From: Leptonema illini DSM 21528
Lineage (GTDB): Bacteria; Spirochaetota; Leptospiria; Leptospirales; Leptonemataceae
Length of the DNA: 64,000 nucleotides
Reading direction: 5' to 3'
NCBI RefSeq assembly: GCF_000243335.1
Contig: NZ_JH597775.1
Coordinates: 120,088-184,087, forward strand
Shown: one piece after another, positions 26,921 to 36,393 of the stretch
Layout: each line of letters starts with the position of its first letter
How positions within the stretch are numbered: position 1 is the first letter of the stretch
Made by a program: the position numbers and the translations under genes
Notes under the pieces: generated by a model
The model's database searches: none
The model's input: only the letters and a program-made list of their open reading frames with translations
Told to the model about the DNA's origin: nothing

Positions 26921-27916
26921 ATGCCCGATCTGCTGAAACAGCTCAAGGCCCTGGCGGATCCAAGCCGAATTCGCATCATCAGGGCCCTATCGCGCGAGCC
27001 GCTGCATGTTAGCGAATTGCTCGAAGTGCTTGATATGGGCCAGAGTCGCGTCTCCAGGCATCTTCGCATCCTTTCCGATGCCGCCGTGCTGCTCTGGCGA
27101 CGGGATGGATCTCGCATCTACTACGGCATACATCCCGAGCTGCGCACGCATTCTCTCTGGTCGGTGCTCGGCGACGAGGCAGCTTCCTGGAATAGCAGCC
27201 TACAGCGTATTCTTGAAGAGGATCGGCAGCGACTCCAGGGTATCCTTGAATCGCGCAAAGAGCGAAGCCTTGTGCACTTCGAAGATTTCGGAGCGCGCCA
27301 GGACGAAGATCAGCGCGAATACGTCGATGCCGCTTACTATCGCTCGAAGATTATCGAGCTTCTGCCCGGCAATGCAGGGCAGGTTCTTGAGCCAGGCTGC
27401 GGAGCCGGAGCGCTGGCCTCGATGCTTGCCGACCGCGCCTCGCATCTCATTCTCGTCGATCAGAGTCGCACGATGCTTGACGTGGCCCGCGAGCGTATCG
27501 CCGCCGTCGGATCGGACGTTAAGACGGAATACCGCGTCGGTTATATGGAACATCTTCCACTTGCCGACGAAGAGGTCGATACGGTGATCCTGTCGATGGC
27601 TCTGCATCACAGCGCCGAGCCTGGCAGCGTTTTAAAAGAGGCCTTTCGCGTATTGCGTCCGGGCGGGCTGCTTGTGGTGGCCGAGCTCAAGCAGCACGGA
27701 GAGGAGAATATGCGGCGCCTGTTCGAGGATTTCTGGCTGGGCTTTGACGAAGGCGTTCTGCTCGGCGAGATAGAGCGAGCGGGCTTTGAAGGACATGACG
27801 TGAGCGAAGGCCGTGGAAACGGTCGTCTCGATTGTCTGTTCGTTTCGGCGCGAAAGCCAGCGCGAGGTCGGAGTCGTATACTCAGGGTGAGAGCGGGAGA
27901 AAGCTCCGCCGTATAA
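26921..27916 (+). CDS. sahR: ArsR-type regulator fused to SAM-methyltransferase-like domain (SahR-like)
   Basis: 331 residues. The ATG at 26921 is chosen because 'MPDLLKQLKALADPSRIRII' is the standard ArsR start and longer frames would run through the promoter. Winged helix ~1-90 with recognition helix around 'GQSRVSRHLRIL'; no metal-binding Cys pair. Residues ~140-290 form a Rossmann methyltransferase-like domain ('VLEPGCGAGALASML', 'LVDQSRTML', 'LSMALHH', 'LRPGGLLVVAEL'). ArsR-family SahR repressors are known in Proteobacteria to sense SAH and control ahcY/metH. The fused domain would be a natural SAH/SAM sensor (inference). If the promoter call is right, the transcript starts 1-3 bases before the ATG. 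It is followed at 61 bp by ahcY, in one operon. Confidence 0.85.
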   Translation: MPDLLKQLKALADPSRIRIIRALSREPLHVSELLEVLDMGQSRVSRHLRILSDAAVLLWRRDGSRIYYGIHPELRTHSLWSVLGDEAASWNSSLQRILEEDRQRLQGILESRKERSLVHFEDFGARQDEDQREYVDAAYYRSKIIELLPGNAGQVLEPGCGAGALASMLADRASHLILVDQSRTMLDVARERIAAVGSDVKTEYRVGYMEHLPLADEEVDTVILSMALHHSAEPGSVLKEAFRVLRPGGLLVVAELKQHGEENMRRLFEDFWLGFDEGVLLGEIERAGFEGHDVSEGRGNGRLDCLFVSARKPARGRSRILRVRAGESSAV

Positions 27917-27977
27917 CCTGTAACGTAATCATTTAGCAGGCCACGAGCCTGTAGCTGAAAAGTTTCTGGAGGAACAC

Positions 27978-29285
27978 ATGACTGCAACACTGAAGCAGGA
28001 CTACAAAGTAAAGGATATCTCTCTGGCTCGCTGGGGTCGTGAAGAGATCATCCTTGCAGAAAAAGAGATGCCGGGTCTGATGTCGATTCGCGAAGAATTC
28101 GCAGGCAAGAAACCGCTTGCCGGCGCTCGCGTCGCCGGATCGCTGCATATGACGATTCAAACGGCCGTTCTGATCGAAACGTTGATCGATCTCGGCGCCG
28201 AAGTGCGCTGGTCGAGCTGCAACATCTTCTCGACACAGGACCATGCCGCCGCTGCCGTCGCCGAAACCGGAGTTCCCGTTTTCGCGTGGAAGGGTATGAC
28301 CGAAGAAGAATACTGGTGGTGCATCGAGCAGACGCTTCATTTCGGAGACAAAGGCCCGAACATGATCCTGGACGACGGCCATGACCTGACGGCCTACGTG
28401 CATGACAAACATCCTGAGATGCTTCCCGAGATTCGCGGCATCTCAGAAGAAACGACCACAGGCGTACATTATCTGATGAAGCGCCTGAAAGAAGGCACGC
28501 TGAAGGTTTCGGCGATTAACGTGAACGACTCCGTGACGAAGTCGAAGTTTGACAACCTCTACGGTTGCCGCGAGTCGCTCGTCGACGGCATCAAGCGCGC
28601 CACCGACATCATGCTGGCCGGTAAGGTCGCCGTCGTCGCCGGATACGGAGACGTGGGTAAAGGTTCGGCTCAGAGCCTTCGCTCGTATGGCTGCCGCGTC
28701 ATCGTTACCGAGATTGATCCGATCTGCGCTCTGCAGGCGGCCATGGAAGGCTATCAGGTAGATACGATGGACGAATGGGCCGATAAAGCCGACATCTTCG
28801 TGACGACGACGGGTAACCGCGACATCATCACCATCGATCACATGAATCGTATGAAAGACGGTTCGATCGTCTGTAACATCGGTCACTTCGACGTAGAGAT
28901 CCAGGTCGATGCTCTGAAGAAATTCCCGGGCATCAAGCGCACGGAGATCAAGCCGCAGGTCGACAAGTTCACCTTCCCCGACGGACGCAGCATCGTTCTG
29001 CTTGCCGAAGGTCGCCTGGTGAATCTCGGCTGCGCCACGGGTCACCCCTCGTTCGTGATGTCGAATAGCTTCACGAATCAGGTGCTTGCTCAGATCGAGC
29101 TGTATAACAACTACAAGAACTATCCTCTTGGAGTGTATATGCTTCCGAAGCACCTGGACGAAAAGGTGGCCCGTCTGCATCTCGAAAAGATCGGCGTTCG
29201 TCTCACAAGCCTTTCGAAAGATCAGGCCGACTATATCGGCGTGCCTGTCGAAGGCCCTTACAAGCCCGAGCACTATCGCTATTGA
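27978..29285 (+). CDS. ahcY: S-adenosylhomocysteine hydrolase
   Basis: 435 residues, family length. It cleaves SAH to homocysteine and adenosine with bound NAD, relieving product inhibition of methyltransferases and feeding MetH. Seen: '[13 protein letters not shown]', the NAD-binding '[11 protein letters not shown]', '[12 protein letters not shown]', 'NIGHFDVEI' and the conserved C-terminus 'KPEHYRY'. GGAGG lies five bases before the ATG. The 61-bp gap from sahR contains a small hairpin (CAGGC at 27938 with GCCTG at 27948). Expression should follow the sahR operator. Codon choice is notably regular, as for a highly expressed gene. Confidence 0.97.
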   Translation: MTATLKQDYKVKDISLARWGREEIILAEKEMPGLMSIREEFAGKKPLAGARVAGSLHMTIQTAVLIETLIDLGAEVRWSSCNIFSTQDHAAAAVAETGVPVFAWKGMTEEEYWWCIEQTLHFGDKGPNMILDDGHDLTAYVHDKHPEMLPEIRGISEETTTGVHYLMKRLKEGTLKVSAINVNDSVTKSKFDNLYGCRESLVDGIKRATDIMLAGKVAVVAGYGDVGKGSAQSLRSYGCRVIVTEIDPICALQAAMEGYQVDTMDEWADKADIFVTTTGNRDIITIDHMNRMKDGSIVCNIGHFDVEIQVDALKKFPGIKRTEIKPQVDKFTFPDGRSIVLLAEGRLVNLGCATGHPSFVMSNSFTNQVLAQIELYNNYKNYPLGVYMLPKHLDEKVARLHLEKIGVRLTSLSKDQADYIGVPVEGPYKPEHYRY

Positions 29286-29296
29286 TAGACTCTCGT

Positions 29297-29320
29297 TGCA
29301 GGCCGGTATTCCGGCCTGCA
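29297..29320 (+). terminator. Hairpin after ahcY, probable terminator
   Basis: Perfect 10-bp GC-rich stem TGCAGGCCGG (29297-29306) with its complement at 29311-29320 and a TATT loop, starting 11 bp after the stop codon. No T-run follows, so it may work as a Rho-dependent end or mRNA 3' stabiliser. Confidence 0.6.
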
Positions 29321-29377
29321 GCGGATCTTGCCGGAATCGGGAAATGACTTGACCCGGTTGCGTCCGATGGTCTAACA

Positions 29378-29602
29378 ATGGATATGGGAGCAGCTGAACT
29401 TTTTTCTGAGATTCGCAGACTTAGCAGTTCCGAGCAACTTGAACTGGTCTCTGATGTCTGGGATGAGCTTGTGCGGAGCGATGCTGTGCCCGTACCTGAC
29501 TGGCATGTTGAAGAGATTCGTCGTCGGCTTGCAGACGATACCTCAGAGGCGACATCGGGCAAACCCTGGGCATCCGTCAAAAAGGGGATTCTCAATCAGT
29601 GA
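29378..29602 (+). CDS. Antitoxin of the addiction-module component (TIGR02574-like) family
   Basis: 74 residues: 'LFSEIRRLSSSEQLELVSDVWDEL' in pieces is the typical N-terminal helix-rich pattern (L-s-x-x-e-[RQ]-l-x-L-v-x-x-[IL]-W-d-x-L), followed by the 'DWHVEEIRRRL' stretch and a 'GKPWASVKKGI' tail, which in this family precedes the ParE/RelE-type toxin. The end overlaps the toxin remnant by 4 bp, the normal operon layout. The antitoxin frame is intact although its toxin is broken. It sits between ahcY and the deaminase gene. Confidence 0.8.
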   Translation: MDMGAAELFSEIRRLSSSEQLELVSDVWDELVRSDAVPVPDWHVEEIRRRLADDTSEATSGKPWASVKKGILNQ

Positions 29603-29799
29603 CCTACCTGGTTCGCTTCCGGAGGCAGGCAGAAGAAGACCTTGTAGAGGCTTACAGATGGTACGAATCCAGAATACCCGGTCTCGGGGTTCGATTGCTG
29701 TCCTCTGTTTACTTTCGATTAAAGGACAATGAAATCGAGATTGTTGCCGTTTTGCATCAAAAAAGGAATCAGACTGACCGGCTTCAGGATCGACGGTAA
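29599..29799 (+). pseudogene. ParE/RelE-type toxin with internal in-frame deletion
   Basis: 66 residues remain. The start 'VRFRRQAEEDLVEAYRWYES' with 'RIPGLGVRLL' is the N-terminal third of a ParE-type toxin, and 'YFRLKDNEIEIVAVLHQKRN' with 'DRLQDRR' is its normal C-terminal third. The middle third of the fold (~35-40 residues, with the strand carrying the conserved 'R.....FPY' region) is missing, and the two ends are joined in frame around 29706. With the central strands gone the toxin should not fold, so the locus is best read as an inactivated toxin-antitoxin pair. Confidence 0.75.
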
Positions 29800-29836
29800 T
29801 TGGAGCGAGTTGGGCCGAGTTTACCCGAGGTAGATC

Positions 29837-31267
29837 ATGTCTCTCACTCAATCGTTACAAGCTTTATACGAAAACGCACGCTACGACATCATTCTCGGAG
29901 CGGAGCGCATCACCCTATCAACCGAAGGCGTTCTATCGGGAAACGTTTCCCTTCTGTTTGAACAACCCGTCGCCATTATCACATCGTATAACCCATCGGC
30001 CGGCTCTGAACATCCGATCCTTCTTTCAGACGAAGAAAATGGCCGAGCACAGCGACGACTGGAAGAATATCTGCAGAGTCGCGGCATCGAGTATTATGAT
30101 GCCGTCGGCTATGCCGTCGACGGTTCACATAGCGAGCCGTCCTTTGCTCTGTTTCGAATGAGCCGGGAGCAGGCCGCCGCCATCGGTCGTCGCTTCGGCC
30201 AGGCTGCCATCTTTTATTTCGACGGAAGGCCGCAGTCGAAGGGCGAGGTGTTGCCGTGCGGCGAAGATACCTATTCGTTGATCCGTCGCCTTCCTCTTGT
30301 GGAGCTGCATCTGCATACGGAAGGATCGATTCCGCTTTCGCATCTGCTGACGCTGGTTGAGAAGCGCGGAGGAGAGCAGGCCGATCGCCTGAGATCAGAG
30401 GCCGACCTGATCGGATTCTTGAGATACCGCAATTTTTACGAGTTTATACAGAAATGGCTCTGGACCATCTCCCTGATCGAGACCGAAGAGGACTATGAAG
30501 GCCTCGTTTTCGCCGTGATGAAATCGCTTCATGAGATCGGCGTCGTGCATGCGGAGCTGCATTTTTCGCCCTTTGACTACGTGGACGGCCGCCTGAAGGC
30601 TCCGGCCATCGCCGAAGCAGTCTGCAGCGGCATGAAGCGTGCAAAGACTGCGTTTGGCATGAGCGGCGCCATGATCGCCGACATCGTGCGCAATCATCCG
30701 CCTGAGACGGCAATCGAGCGCATCGATTCTATCGCTCCGTTTCTGGGCGATGAGCTCGTCGCTATCGGCCTTGGAGGCAATGAGGCAAAGTTCCCACCGG
30801 AGTTATTCACCAGAGCCTTCGCACATGCAAGGAAGCGCGGATTTCGCACCGTCGCCCATGCAGGCGAAACGGCCGGCGCCGATTCGATACGCGGAGCGTT
30901 AGTCGATCTTCAGGCGGAGCGCATCGGGCACGGCATCCGTTGCTTTGAAGAGATGAGTCTCGTCGAGGAGCTCGTGCGGCGCCGTACCGCCCTTGAGGTC
31001 TGCATGACGTCGAACGAGGCCACCGGCGTCATCGACGATCTGGGCGATCATCCCATACGCAAGCTCATGCAGGCGGGATTGAATGTGTCCCTGAACTCCG
31101 ATGATCCGACGATGTTTCGCACCGATCTGAGAGAGGAATTCGGCGCCTTCGTCTCGGAATTCCGCGGCACCGGCGATGAGATACGCCAGCTGCTGCGCAA
31201 CGCCGTTTCCGCTGCCTTCGTCGATGAGAGTCGAAAGAACGAGATCGAAAAGGCCCTGTCTGAATAG
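29837..31267 (+). CDS. DUF3293-adenosine deaminase fusion
   Basis: 476 residues. The first ~135 match DUF3293 ('AIITSYNPSAG', 'ENGRAQRRLEEYL', 'GSHSEPSFALF', 'FGQAAIFYF'), normally a separate small protein of unknown role. Residues ~150-470 are a full adenosine/adenine deaminase barrel: metal ligands H158 and H160 in 'VELHLHTEGS', H341 and E344 in 'HAGET', H365 in 'RIGHG', and D422-D423 in 'NSDDP'. It would deaminate adenosine to inosine, pulling the reversible AhcY reaction forward. Start ATG with GAGG upstream. Separated from ahcY by a terminator-like hairpin and the TA remnant, so probably its own unit. Adenosine versus adenine preference cannot be settled. Confidence 0.85.
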   Translation: MSLTQSLQALYENARYDIILGAERITLSTEGVLSGNVSLLFEQPVAIITSYNPSAGSEHPILLSDEENGRAQRRLEEYLQSRGIEYYDAVGYAVDGSHSEPSFALFRMSREQAAAIGRRFGQAAIFYFDGRPQSKGEVLPCGEDTYSLIRRLPLVELHLHTEGSIPLSHLLTLVEKRGGEQADRLRSEADLIGFLRYRNFYEFIQKWLWTISLIETEEDYEGLVFAVMKSLHEIGVVHAELHFSPFDYVDGRLKAPAIAEAVCSGMKRAKTAFGMSGAMIADIVRNHPPETAIERIDSIAPFLGDELVAIGLGGNEAKFPPELFTRAFAHARKRGFRTVAHAGETAGADSIRGALVDLQAERIGHGIRCFEEMSLVEELVRRRTALEVCMTSNEATGVIDDLGDHPIRKLMQAGLNVSLNSDDPTMFRTDLREEFGAFVSEFRGTGDEIRQLLRNAVSAAFVDESRKNEIEKALSE

Positions 31268-31321
31268 AAGTATGCGAGGTAGGGCCCGGCGGGGGATAAC
31301 CCGGCACAGATGTCCTCTAAA

Positions 31322-32146
31322 TCATTCGGCGGTCTCGAAGCCACGCGGAGTGGGCGACTCAAACGCAAGTGTGGCGCCCGTGATCGGATGACGGAACCGA
31401 ATCGTGTGTGCATGAAGGGCCAGGCGTCGCAGAGGATCGGTCGTGGCTCCATATTTCGCGTCGCCGGCCACCGGATGCCCCAGATCCTCAAACTGAGCGC
31501 GGATCTGATTCTTGCGGCCCGTTTCAAGTTCGATTTGCACAAGACTGAACCGACCAGATCGCAGAACCGTATAATGCAGGATGGCCAGCGCTCCGTCTGC
31601 GTCTTCGGTAACATAGACCTTCTGCGCTCTGTTCTCTTTGAGATACGAGCGTAGCGTGCCGCGGCTCTCTGAAAGCTCCCCCTCTACCAGAGCGAGATAG
31701 ATGCGCTCTTCTACGTTTGTATTCCAGTCCTTCTGCAGCGTTTGCTGTGCCTGCTCCGTCTTTGCAAAGACGACAAGCCCCGACGTATCGCGATCCAGAC
31801 GGTGAACGATGAAGGGCGGACGGCGCAGGTAACGCTCCAGCGATCCAAGAAGCGATTGTTCTTTACGAACGCCAGGAGCGGGAACCGTGAGAATACCCGC
31901 CTCTTTGTCTATGACGATAAGGTCTTTATCTTCATAGACGATACGACCTCCGCGGATCGCCTCGCGCCCCGCTGCCTGAGCGTTACCCAGGCGGACGTCG
32001 CTTTTCTCGGTAACGGGGCTTCGCGGATCGGTTATGATGGCGCCATCGACGGTGATACGTCCGGCCTTGATCCACTGCCGGAAGCGGGTGCGGTTCGATT
32101 CCGGGTAAAGCTCGGCAAGACGGTCGAGCAGGGGTTTCTCGGGCAT
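31322..32146 (-). CDS. RluA-family pseudouridine synthase
   Basis: 274 residues from the ATG at 32146; a longer frame upstream is hydrophobic, repeat-derived sequence and is rejected. N-terminal S4 RNA-binding domain (~3-60, 'RFRQWIKAGRITVDG') and a catalytic domain with the active-site Asp in 'VHRLDRDTSGL'. 'GRKNQIRAQFEDLGHPVAGD' in parts is also typical. It isomerises specific uridines in rRNA or tRNA; the target base cannot be told (RluC/RluD-like by architecture). Confidence 0.9.
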   Translation of the reverse strand: MPEKPLLDRLAELYPESNRTRFRQWIKAGRITVDGAIITDPRSPVTEKSDVRLGNAQAAGREAIRGGRIVYEDKDLIVIDKEAGILTVPAPGVRKEQSLLGSLERYLRRPPFIVHRLDRDTSGLVVFAKTEQAQQTLQKDWNTNVEERIYLALVEGELSESRGTLRSYLKENRAQKVYVTEDADGALAILHYTVLRSGRFSLVQIELETGRKNQIRAQFEDLGHPVAGDAKYGATTDPLRRLALHAHTIRFRHPITGATLAFESPTPRGFETAE

Positions 32147-32238
32147 CCGTCGATCTTTCTGGCCTGGTGCTCGATGCCAGAGCTTTTTGAATCGCGGCCT
32201 GGAGCTTTCTCTCACCCTGTAGGGCCGCAGCGGAAGGG

Positions 32239-32533
32239 AACCACTGAGATCGCAGAGCACGCGGAGGAAAACCAGGAGGAGGCCTGGAAAGACGGCAAGG
32301 TTGAGCACAAAAAGGGGGATGAACCGCGGAGGCCCCTGAGCGCGCAGAGGGAAGCCAGGAGGAAAAGAAGAGAAGGGCTCTTTGACGTCGGCGATTCTGG
32401 TTTGGATCGTTTTCGCGCTTTTTGTGTATTTCGTGGACAGAGAGATTTGTTTTACCGAGAAAATCGAGAAGGCCGCGAGAGAAAGCCCCTTGCAGTCCAG
32501 TCTCCCGGTCTTCTCTCCGTGTCGCCGTGGTTT
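32239..32533 (+). repeat. Intergenic DNA with degenerate AACC(A/G)CGGAG-type repeat copies
   Basis: The 450 bp between rluA and the metH promoter hold no convincing gene. Three related purine-rich segments are visible: AACCACTGAGATCGCAGAG from 32239, AACCGCGGAGG followed by GCGCGCAGAGG from 32322, and an inverted copy, CTCCGTGTCGCCGTGGTTT at 32515-32533. Two are direct and one inverted, like an old, decayed dispersed palindromic element. Hydrophobic short frames here are by-products. Confidence 0.5.
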
Positions 32534-32596
32534 ACCGGTTCGGGGTTTCTTTCTTAATAGAATCTACAGGGCAGGGGAGTCTGGTGGCGAAAAACA

Positions 32597-32624
32597 TTGA
32601 CATATCAGGATATCTTGATATGTT
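32597..32624 (+). promoter_or_regulatory. metH promoter with SahR-type palindromic operator
   Basis: -35 TTGACA at 32597-32602, 16-bp spacer, -10 TATGTT at 32619-32624. Palindrome at 32600-32623: the left half is ACATATCAGGAT and the right half ATCTTGATATGT, one mismatch from perfect symmetry (G at 32608). Box positions and spacing are identical to the sahR promoter. Predicted transcript start near 32631, leaving ~23 bases of leader with GGAG. Confidence 0.85.
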
Positions 32625-32653
32625 GTCTGTAGTAGAGTTTGGAGCACCGCATT

Positions 32654-35600
32654 ATGACTGTCACATATACAAAACGTCCCCGATTGGAAGACTTTACCGT
32701 CTATAAAGAGCTGCAGAAGCGCATCCTCGTTCTTGACGGGGCTATGGGAACGATGATCCAGCGTCATACGCTGACCGAGGCCGATTTTCGCGGCGAGCGT
32801 TTTAAAGATACGACGCAGGAGCTGAAGGGCAATAACGACCTGCTCTCCATAACGCAACCCGATATCATTCGCGGAATCCATGAGGCCTATTATGCGGCCG
32901 GATCTGATATTGTTGAAACGAATACATTCAGCTCGACGACGATCGCTCAAGCGGATTACGGATTGGAGCCGCTTGCCTACGAACTGAACGTCGCCTCGGC
33001 CCGCCTTGCCCGCGAGGCAGCCGATAAATACAGTACGCCGGATCGTCCTCGCTTTGTTGCCGGTGCGATCGGTCCGACGAACCGGACGCTTTCGTTATCG
33101 CCCGACGTGAACGATCCTGGCTATCGCGCCGTCAGCTTTGACGAGGTGGTCGACGCCTATTATGAGCAGATCACCGGCCTTGTCGACGGCGGAGCCGACA
33201 TCCTGCTTGTTGAGACGATCTTTGATACGCTGAACTGCAAGGCCGCCCTGTTCGCCATCCAGAAGTACTTCGATGCGACGGGTAACTATCGTCCCGTGAT
33301 GATCTCAGGCACCGTCGTCGACCAGTCCGGGCGCACGTTATCCGGACAGACGGTTTCGGCCTTCTGGATTTCGGTATCGCATGTTCCGCTGCTCATGTCG
33401 GTAGGATTGAACTGCGCTCTCGGATCGGAGCAGATGCGTCCGTTTGTGAGCGAGATGGCGCGTATCGCCACCTGTGCGATCAGCCTGTACCCCAATGCCG
33501 GCCTGCCGAACGCCTTCGGCGGCTACGACGAGACGCCGCGTATGATGGCCGAGGTGATTCGCGACTATGCGGCGCACGGATGGCTGAACATCGTCGGCGG
33601 ATGCTGCGGAACGACGCCCGACCACATTCGCTCGATGGCCGAGCTTGTGAGCGATATCACGCCGCGAAAGCCCGCCGTGGACGATCATCTGCTGAAACTT
33701 TCAGGCCTTGAGCCTCTTGTCGTTACGGCCGAAACAAACTTCCTGAACGTCGGCGAACGCACAAACGTAACGGGCTCGAAAAAATTCGCGCGGCTTATTC
33801 TTGAGGGCAACTACGACGAGGCGTTAAGCGTCGCCGCCGAACAGGTGGAGAGCGGAGCCCAGGTTATCGACGTGAATATGGACGAGGGTATGCTCGATTC
33901 AAAGGCGGCGATGGATCGCTTCCTGAAGCTGATCGCGGCCGAGCCCGACATCTCAAAGGTTCCGATCATGATCGATTCGTCGAAATTCGACGTCATCGAG
34001 ACCGGGCTTAAATGCGTGCAGGGTAAATGCATCGTGAACTCCATCTCGATGAAAGAAGGCGTCGATGCTTTTCTTGAACAGGCCCGTCGCGTGCGTGCCT
34101 ATGGAGCGGCTGCCGTCGTTATGGCCTTCGACGAGAAGGGTCAGGCCGATACCTATGAGCGGCGCATCAATATCTGCAAGCAGGCCTATGATCTGCTTGT
34201 GAACGAGGTCGGCTTCCCTCCTGAAGACGTCATCTTTGATCCGAATATCTTCGCCATAGCGACCGGCATTGAAGAACACAATAACTATGCCCTTGATTTT
34301 ATCCAGGCGACGGAGTGGATCAAGAAGAACCTGCCACATGCAAAGGTGAGCGGCGGCGTTTCGAACATATCGTTTTCTTTTCGCGGCAACGAGCCGGTGC
34401 GCCGGGCGATGCATTCCGTCTTTCTCTATCATGCGATCAAGGCCGGCATGGATATGGGTATCGTAAACGCCGGTCAGCTCGACGTCTATGACGAGATCGA
34501 GCCCGAGCTTCGCGAGCTGTGCGAGGATGTGATCCTGAACCGGCGCCCCGATGCGACGGAGCGTCTGATCACAAAAGCGGAATCGCTGAAAGGGCAGGGC
34601 GGTGAGGTCTCGGCAAAAGAGGAGCAGGCATGGAGATCGGCTCCGGTTGAAGAACGCCTGAAGCATGCCCTTGTGCGCGGGATCGTCGATTTTATAGACG
34701 AAGATACCGAAGAGGCGCGGCAGAAATACGGATCGCCTTTAACCGTTATTGAAGGGCCGCTCATGGACGGCATGAACGTCGTCGGCGACCTTTTCGGGAG
34801 CGGAAAGATGTTTCTACCCCAGGTGGTGAAATCGGCCCGCGTCATGAAAAAATCCGTAGCCTATCTGATTCCGTATCTCGAAGAAGAGAAGCGTCGCAAT
34901 CAGGACGGACGCAGGAATGCGAAGATCCTGCTTGCGACCGTGAAGGGAGACGTTCACGACATCGGCAAGAATATCGTCGGTGTCGTCCTTGCCTGTAACA
35001 ACTACGACGTCGTCGATCTCGGCGTGATGGTTCCGCGTGAAAAGATTCTCGATGAGGCCGTGCGCGAAAACGCCGACGTCATCGGTCTTTCGGGTCTGAT
35101 CACGCCGTCTCTCGAAGAGATGGCCGAGGTGGCGCGCGAGATGGAGCGACGCGGCATGAAGGTGCCGCTGCTTATCGGCGGGGCGACGACAAGCGAGATG
35201 CATACGGCCGTCAAAATCGACCGCGAGTACTCCGGTCCCGTCGTACACGTGCTTGATGCCTCGCGCAGCGTGCCGGTCGCCGGTCAGCTCATCTCGCCCG
35301 ATACGCGCGAGGGTTATATGGCGAAGATTCGCGAACAGTACGACATGCTACGAGAGCGACATGCCTCCCGTCATGAAGAGAAGGAGCTGCTCTCGCTTGA
35401 AGAGGCGCGCAAAAACGCCCTGAAGCTTTCGTTCGACGGAGCAAATCGTCCCGTCGCTCCGAAGTCGCCCGGCGTTTTCGACATCCGGCCGTCTCTCGAA
35501 GAGCTGCGTCCGTTCATCGACTGGACTCCGTTCTTCTTAACGTGGGAGATGCGCGGCAAATACCCCGCTATCTTTGATGATCCCAATCTCGGAGAGGAAG

Positions 35601-36355
35601 CAAAGAAACTCTTCGCCGATGCAAATACCCTTCTTGATGAAATTATCACGGGCAAGTTGATCGAGGCGCGCGGCGTCTACGGACTCTTTCCTGCATCGAC
35701 CGATGGCGATTCGATCCTCATCTATAAAGATGAAAGCCGCAAAGAGGTCGCCGGTCGCTTTGAGGGGCTGCGTCAGCAGGGCAAGAAGCGCGAAGGCGAG
35801 CCGAATCGCAGCCTCTCTGATCTGATCGCTCCGGCCTCGTCGGGTGTGCCCGACTGGATGGGCGCCTTTGTCGTGACGGCCGGCATCGGTCTTGAGAAGC
35901 TTGTCTCTAAGTTTGAGGCCGATCATGACGACTACCGTTCGATTATGGCGAAGGCGCTTGCCGATCGCCTTGCCGAGGCCTTTGCCGAGTGGCTGCATGA
36001 TAAGGTGCGCCGTGAATTCTGGGGATATGAGACCGGCGATCGTCTGAGTAACGAAGAGCTGATTCGCGAGAAATACAGCGGCATCCGGCCGGCGCCCGGT
36101 TATCCGTCGCAGCCCGATCATACTGAGAAGCGTGAGCTTTTCAGGTTGTTGGATGCGACGCAGAGGGCGCATGTGCAGCTCACGGAATCGCTGGCCATGT
36201 ATCCGGCGGCGTCTGTAAGCGGGCTTTATTTCGCTCATCCTGAAGCCGCCTACTTTCATCTCGGGCGTATCGGCGAAGATCAGCTCGAAGATTACGCGAA
36301 GCGCAAGGGCATGACGATCGAAGAAGCCGCCCGCTGGCTATCGCCGATTCTATAA
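32654..36355 (+). CDS. metH: Cobalamin-dependent methionine synthase
   Basis: 1233 residues from the ATG at 32654 (GGAG nine bases upstream), the full four-module length. Homocysteine domain (~15-330) with zinc Cys in 'VGLNCALG' and '[10 protein letters not shown]'; folate domain (~360-620) with '[11 protein letters not shown]' and '[10 protein letters not shown]'; cobalamin domain with 'GDVHDIGKN' whose His (~765) ligates cobalt; and a C-terminal SAM-dependent reactivation domain ('[19 protein letters not shown]' in parts). It transfers the methyl of 5-methyl-THF (from MetF) to homocysteine (from AhcY). Controlled by the SahR-type operator just upstream. It is monocistronic or co-transcribed with corA 38 bp downstream. 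Confidence 0.97.
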   Translation: MTVTYTKRPRLEDFTVYKELQKRILVLDGAMGTMIQRHTLTEADFRGERFKDTTQELKGNNDLLSITQPDIIRGIHEAYYAAGSDIVETNTFSSTTIAQADYGLEPLAYELNVASARLAREAADKYSTPDRPRFVAGAIGPTNRTLSLSPDVNDPGYRAVSFDEVVDAYYEQITGLVDGGADILLVETIFDTLNCKAALFAIQKYFDATGNYRPVMISGTVVDQSGRTLSGQTVSAFWISVSHVPLLMSVGLNCALGSEQMRPFVSEMARIATCAISLYPNAGLPNAFGGYDETPRMMAEVIRDYAAHGWLNIVGGCCGTTPDHIRSMAELVSDITPRKPAVDDHLLKLSGLEPLVVTAETNFLNVGERTNVTGSKKFARLILEGNYDEALSVAAEQVESGAQVIDVNMDEGMLDSKAAMDRFLKLIAAEPDISKVPIMIDSSKFDVIETGLKCVQGKCIVNSISMKEGVDAFLEQARRVRAYGAAAVVMAFDEKGQADTYERRINICKQAYDLLVNEVGFPPEDVIFDPNIFAIATGIEEHNNYALDFIQATEWIKKNLPHAKVSGGVSNISFSFRGNEPVRRAMHSVFLYHAIKAGMDMGIVNAGQLDVYDEIEPELRELCEDVILNRRPDATERLITKAESLKGQGGEVSAKEEQAWRSAPVEERLKHALVRGIVDFIDEDTEEARQKYGSPLTVIEGPLMDGMNVVGDLFGSGKMFLPQVVKSARVMKKSVAYLIPYLEEEKRRNQDGRRNAKILLATVKGDVHDIGKNIVGVVLACNNYDVVDLGVMVPREKILDEAVRENADVIGLSGLITPSLEEMAEVAREMERRGMKVPLLIGGATTSEMHTAVKIDREYSGPVVHVLDASRSVPVAGQLISPDTREGYMAKIREQYDMLRERHASRHEEKELLSLEEARKNALKLSFDGANRPVAPKSPGVFDIRPSLEELRPFIDWTPFFLTWEMRGKYPAIFDDPNLGEEAKKLFADANTLLDEIITGKLIEARGVYGLFPASTDGDSILIYKDESRKEVAGRFEGLRQQGKKREGEPNRSLSDLIAPASSGVPDWMGAFVVTAGIGLEKLVSKFEADHDDYRSIMAKALADRLAEAFAEWLHDKVRREFWGYETGDRLSNEELIREKYSGIRPAPGYPSQPDHTEKRELFRLLDATQRAHVQLTESLAMYPAASVSGLYFAHPEAAYFHLGRIGEDQLEDYAKRKGMTIEEAARWLSPIL

Positions 36356-36393
36356 GCGTCGGTCTGCATGCGATGACTGGCCGATACTGAAGT

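Noticed and set aside
31742..32557. 271-residue plus-strand frame across rluA and its upstream region
   Set aside because: Antisense to a conserved enzyme for half its length and repeat-derived for the rest; no domain.
32382..32600. Short hydrophobic frame before metH
   Set aside because: Runs through the repeat-like DNA and into the metH promoter; no ribosome-binding site; composition explained by repeats.
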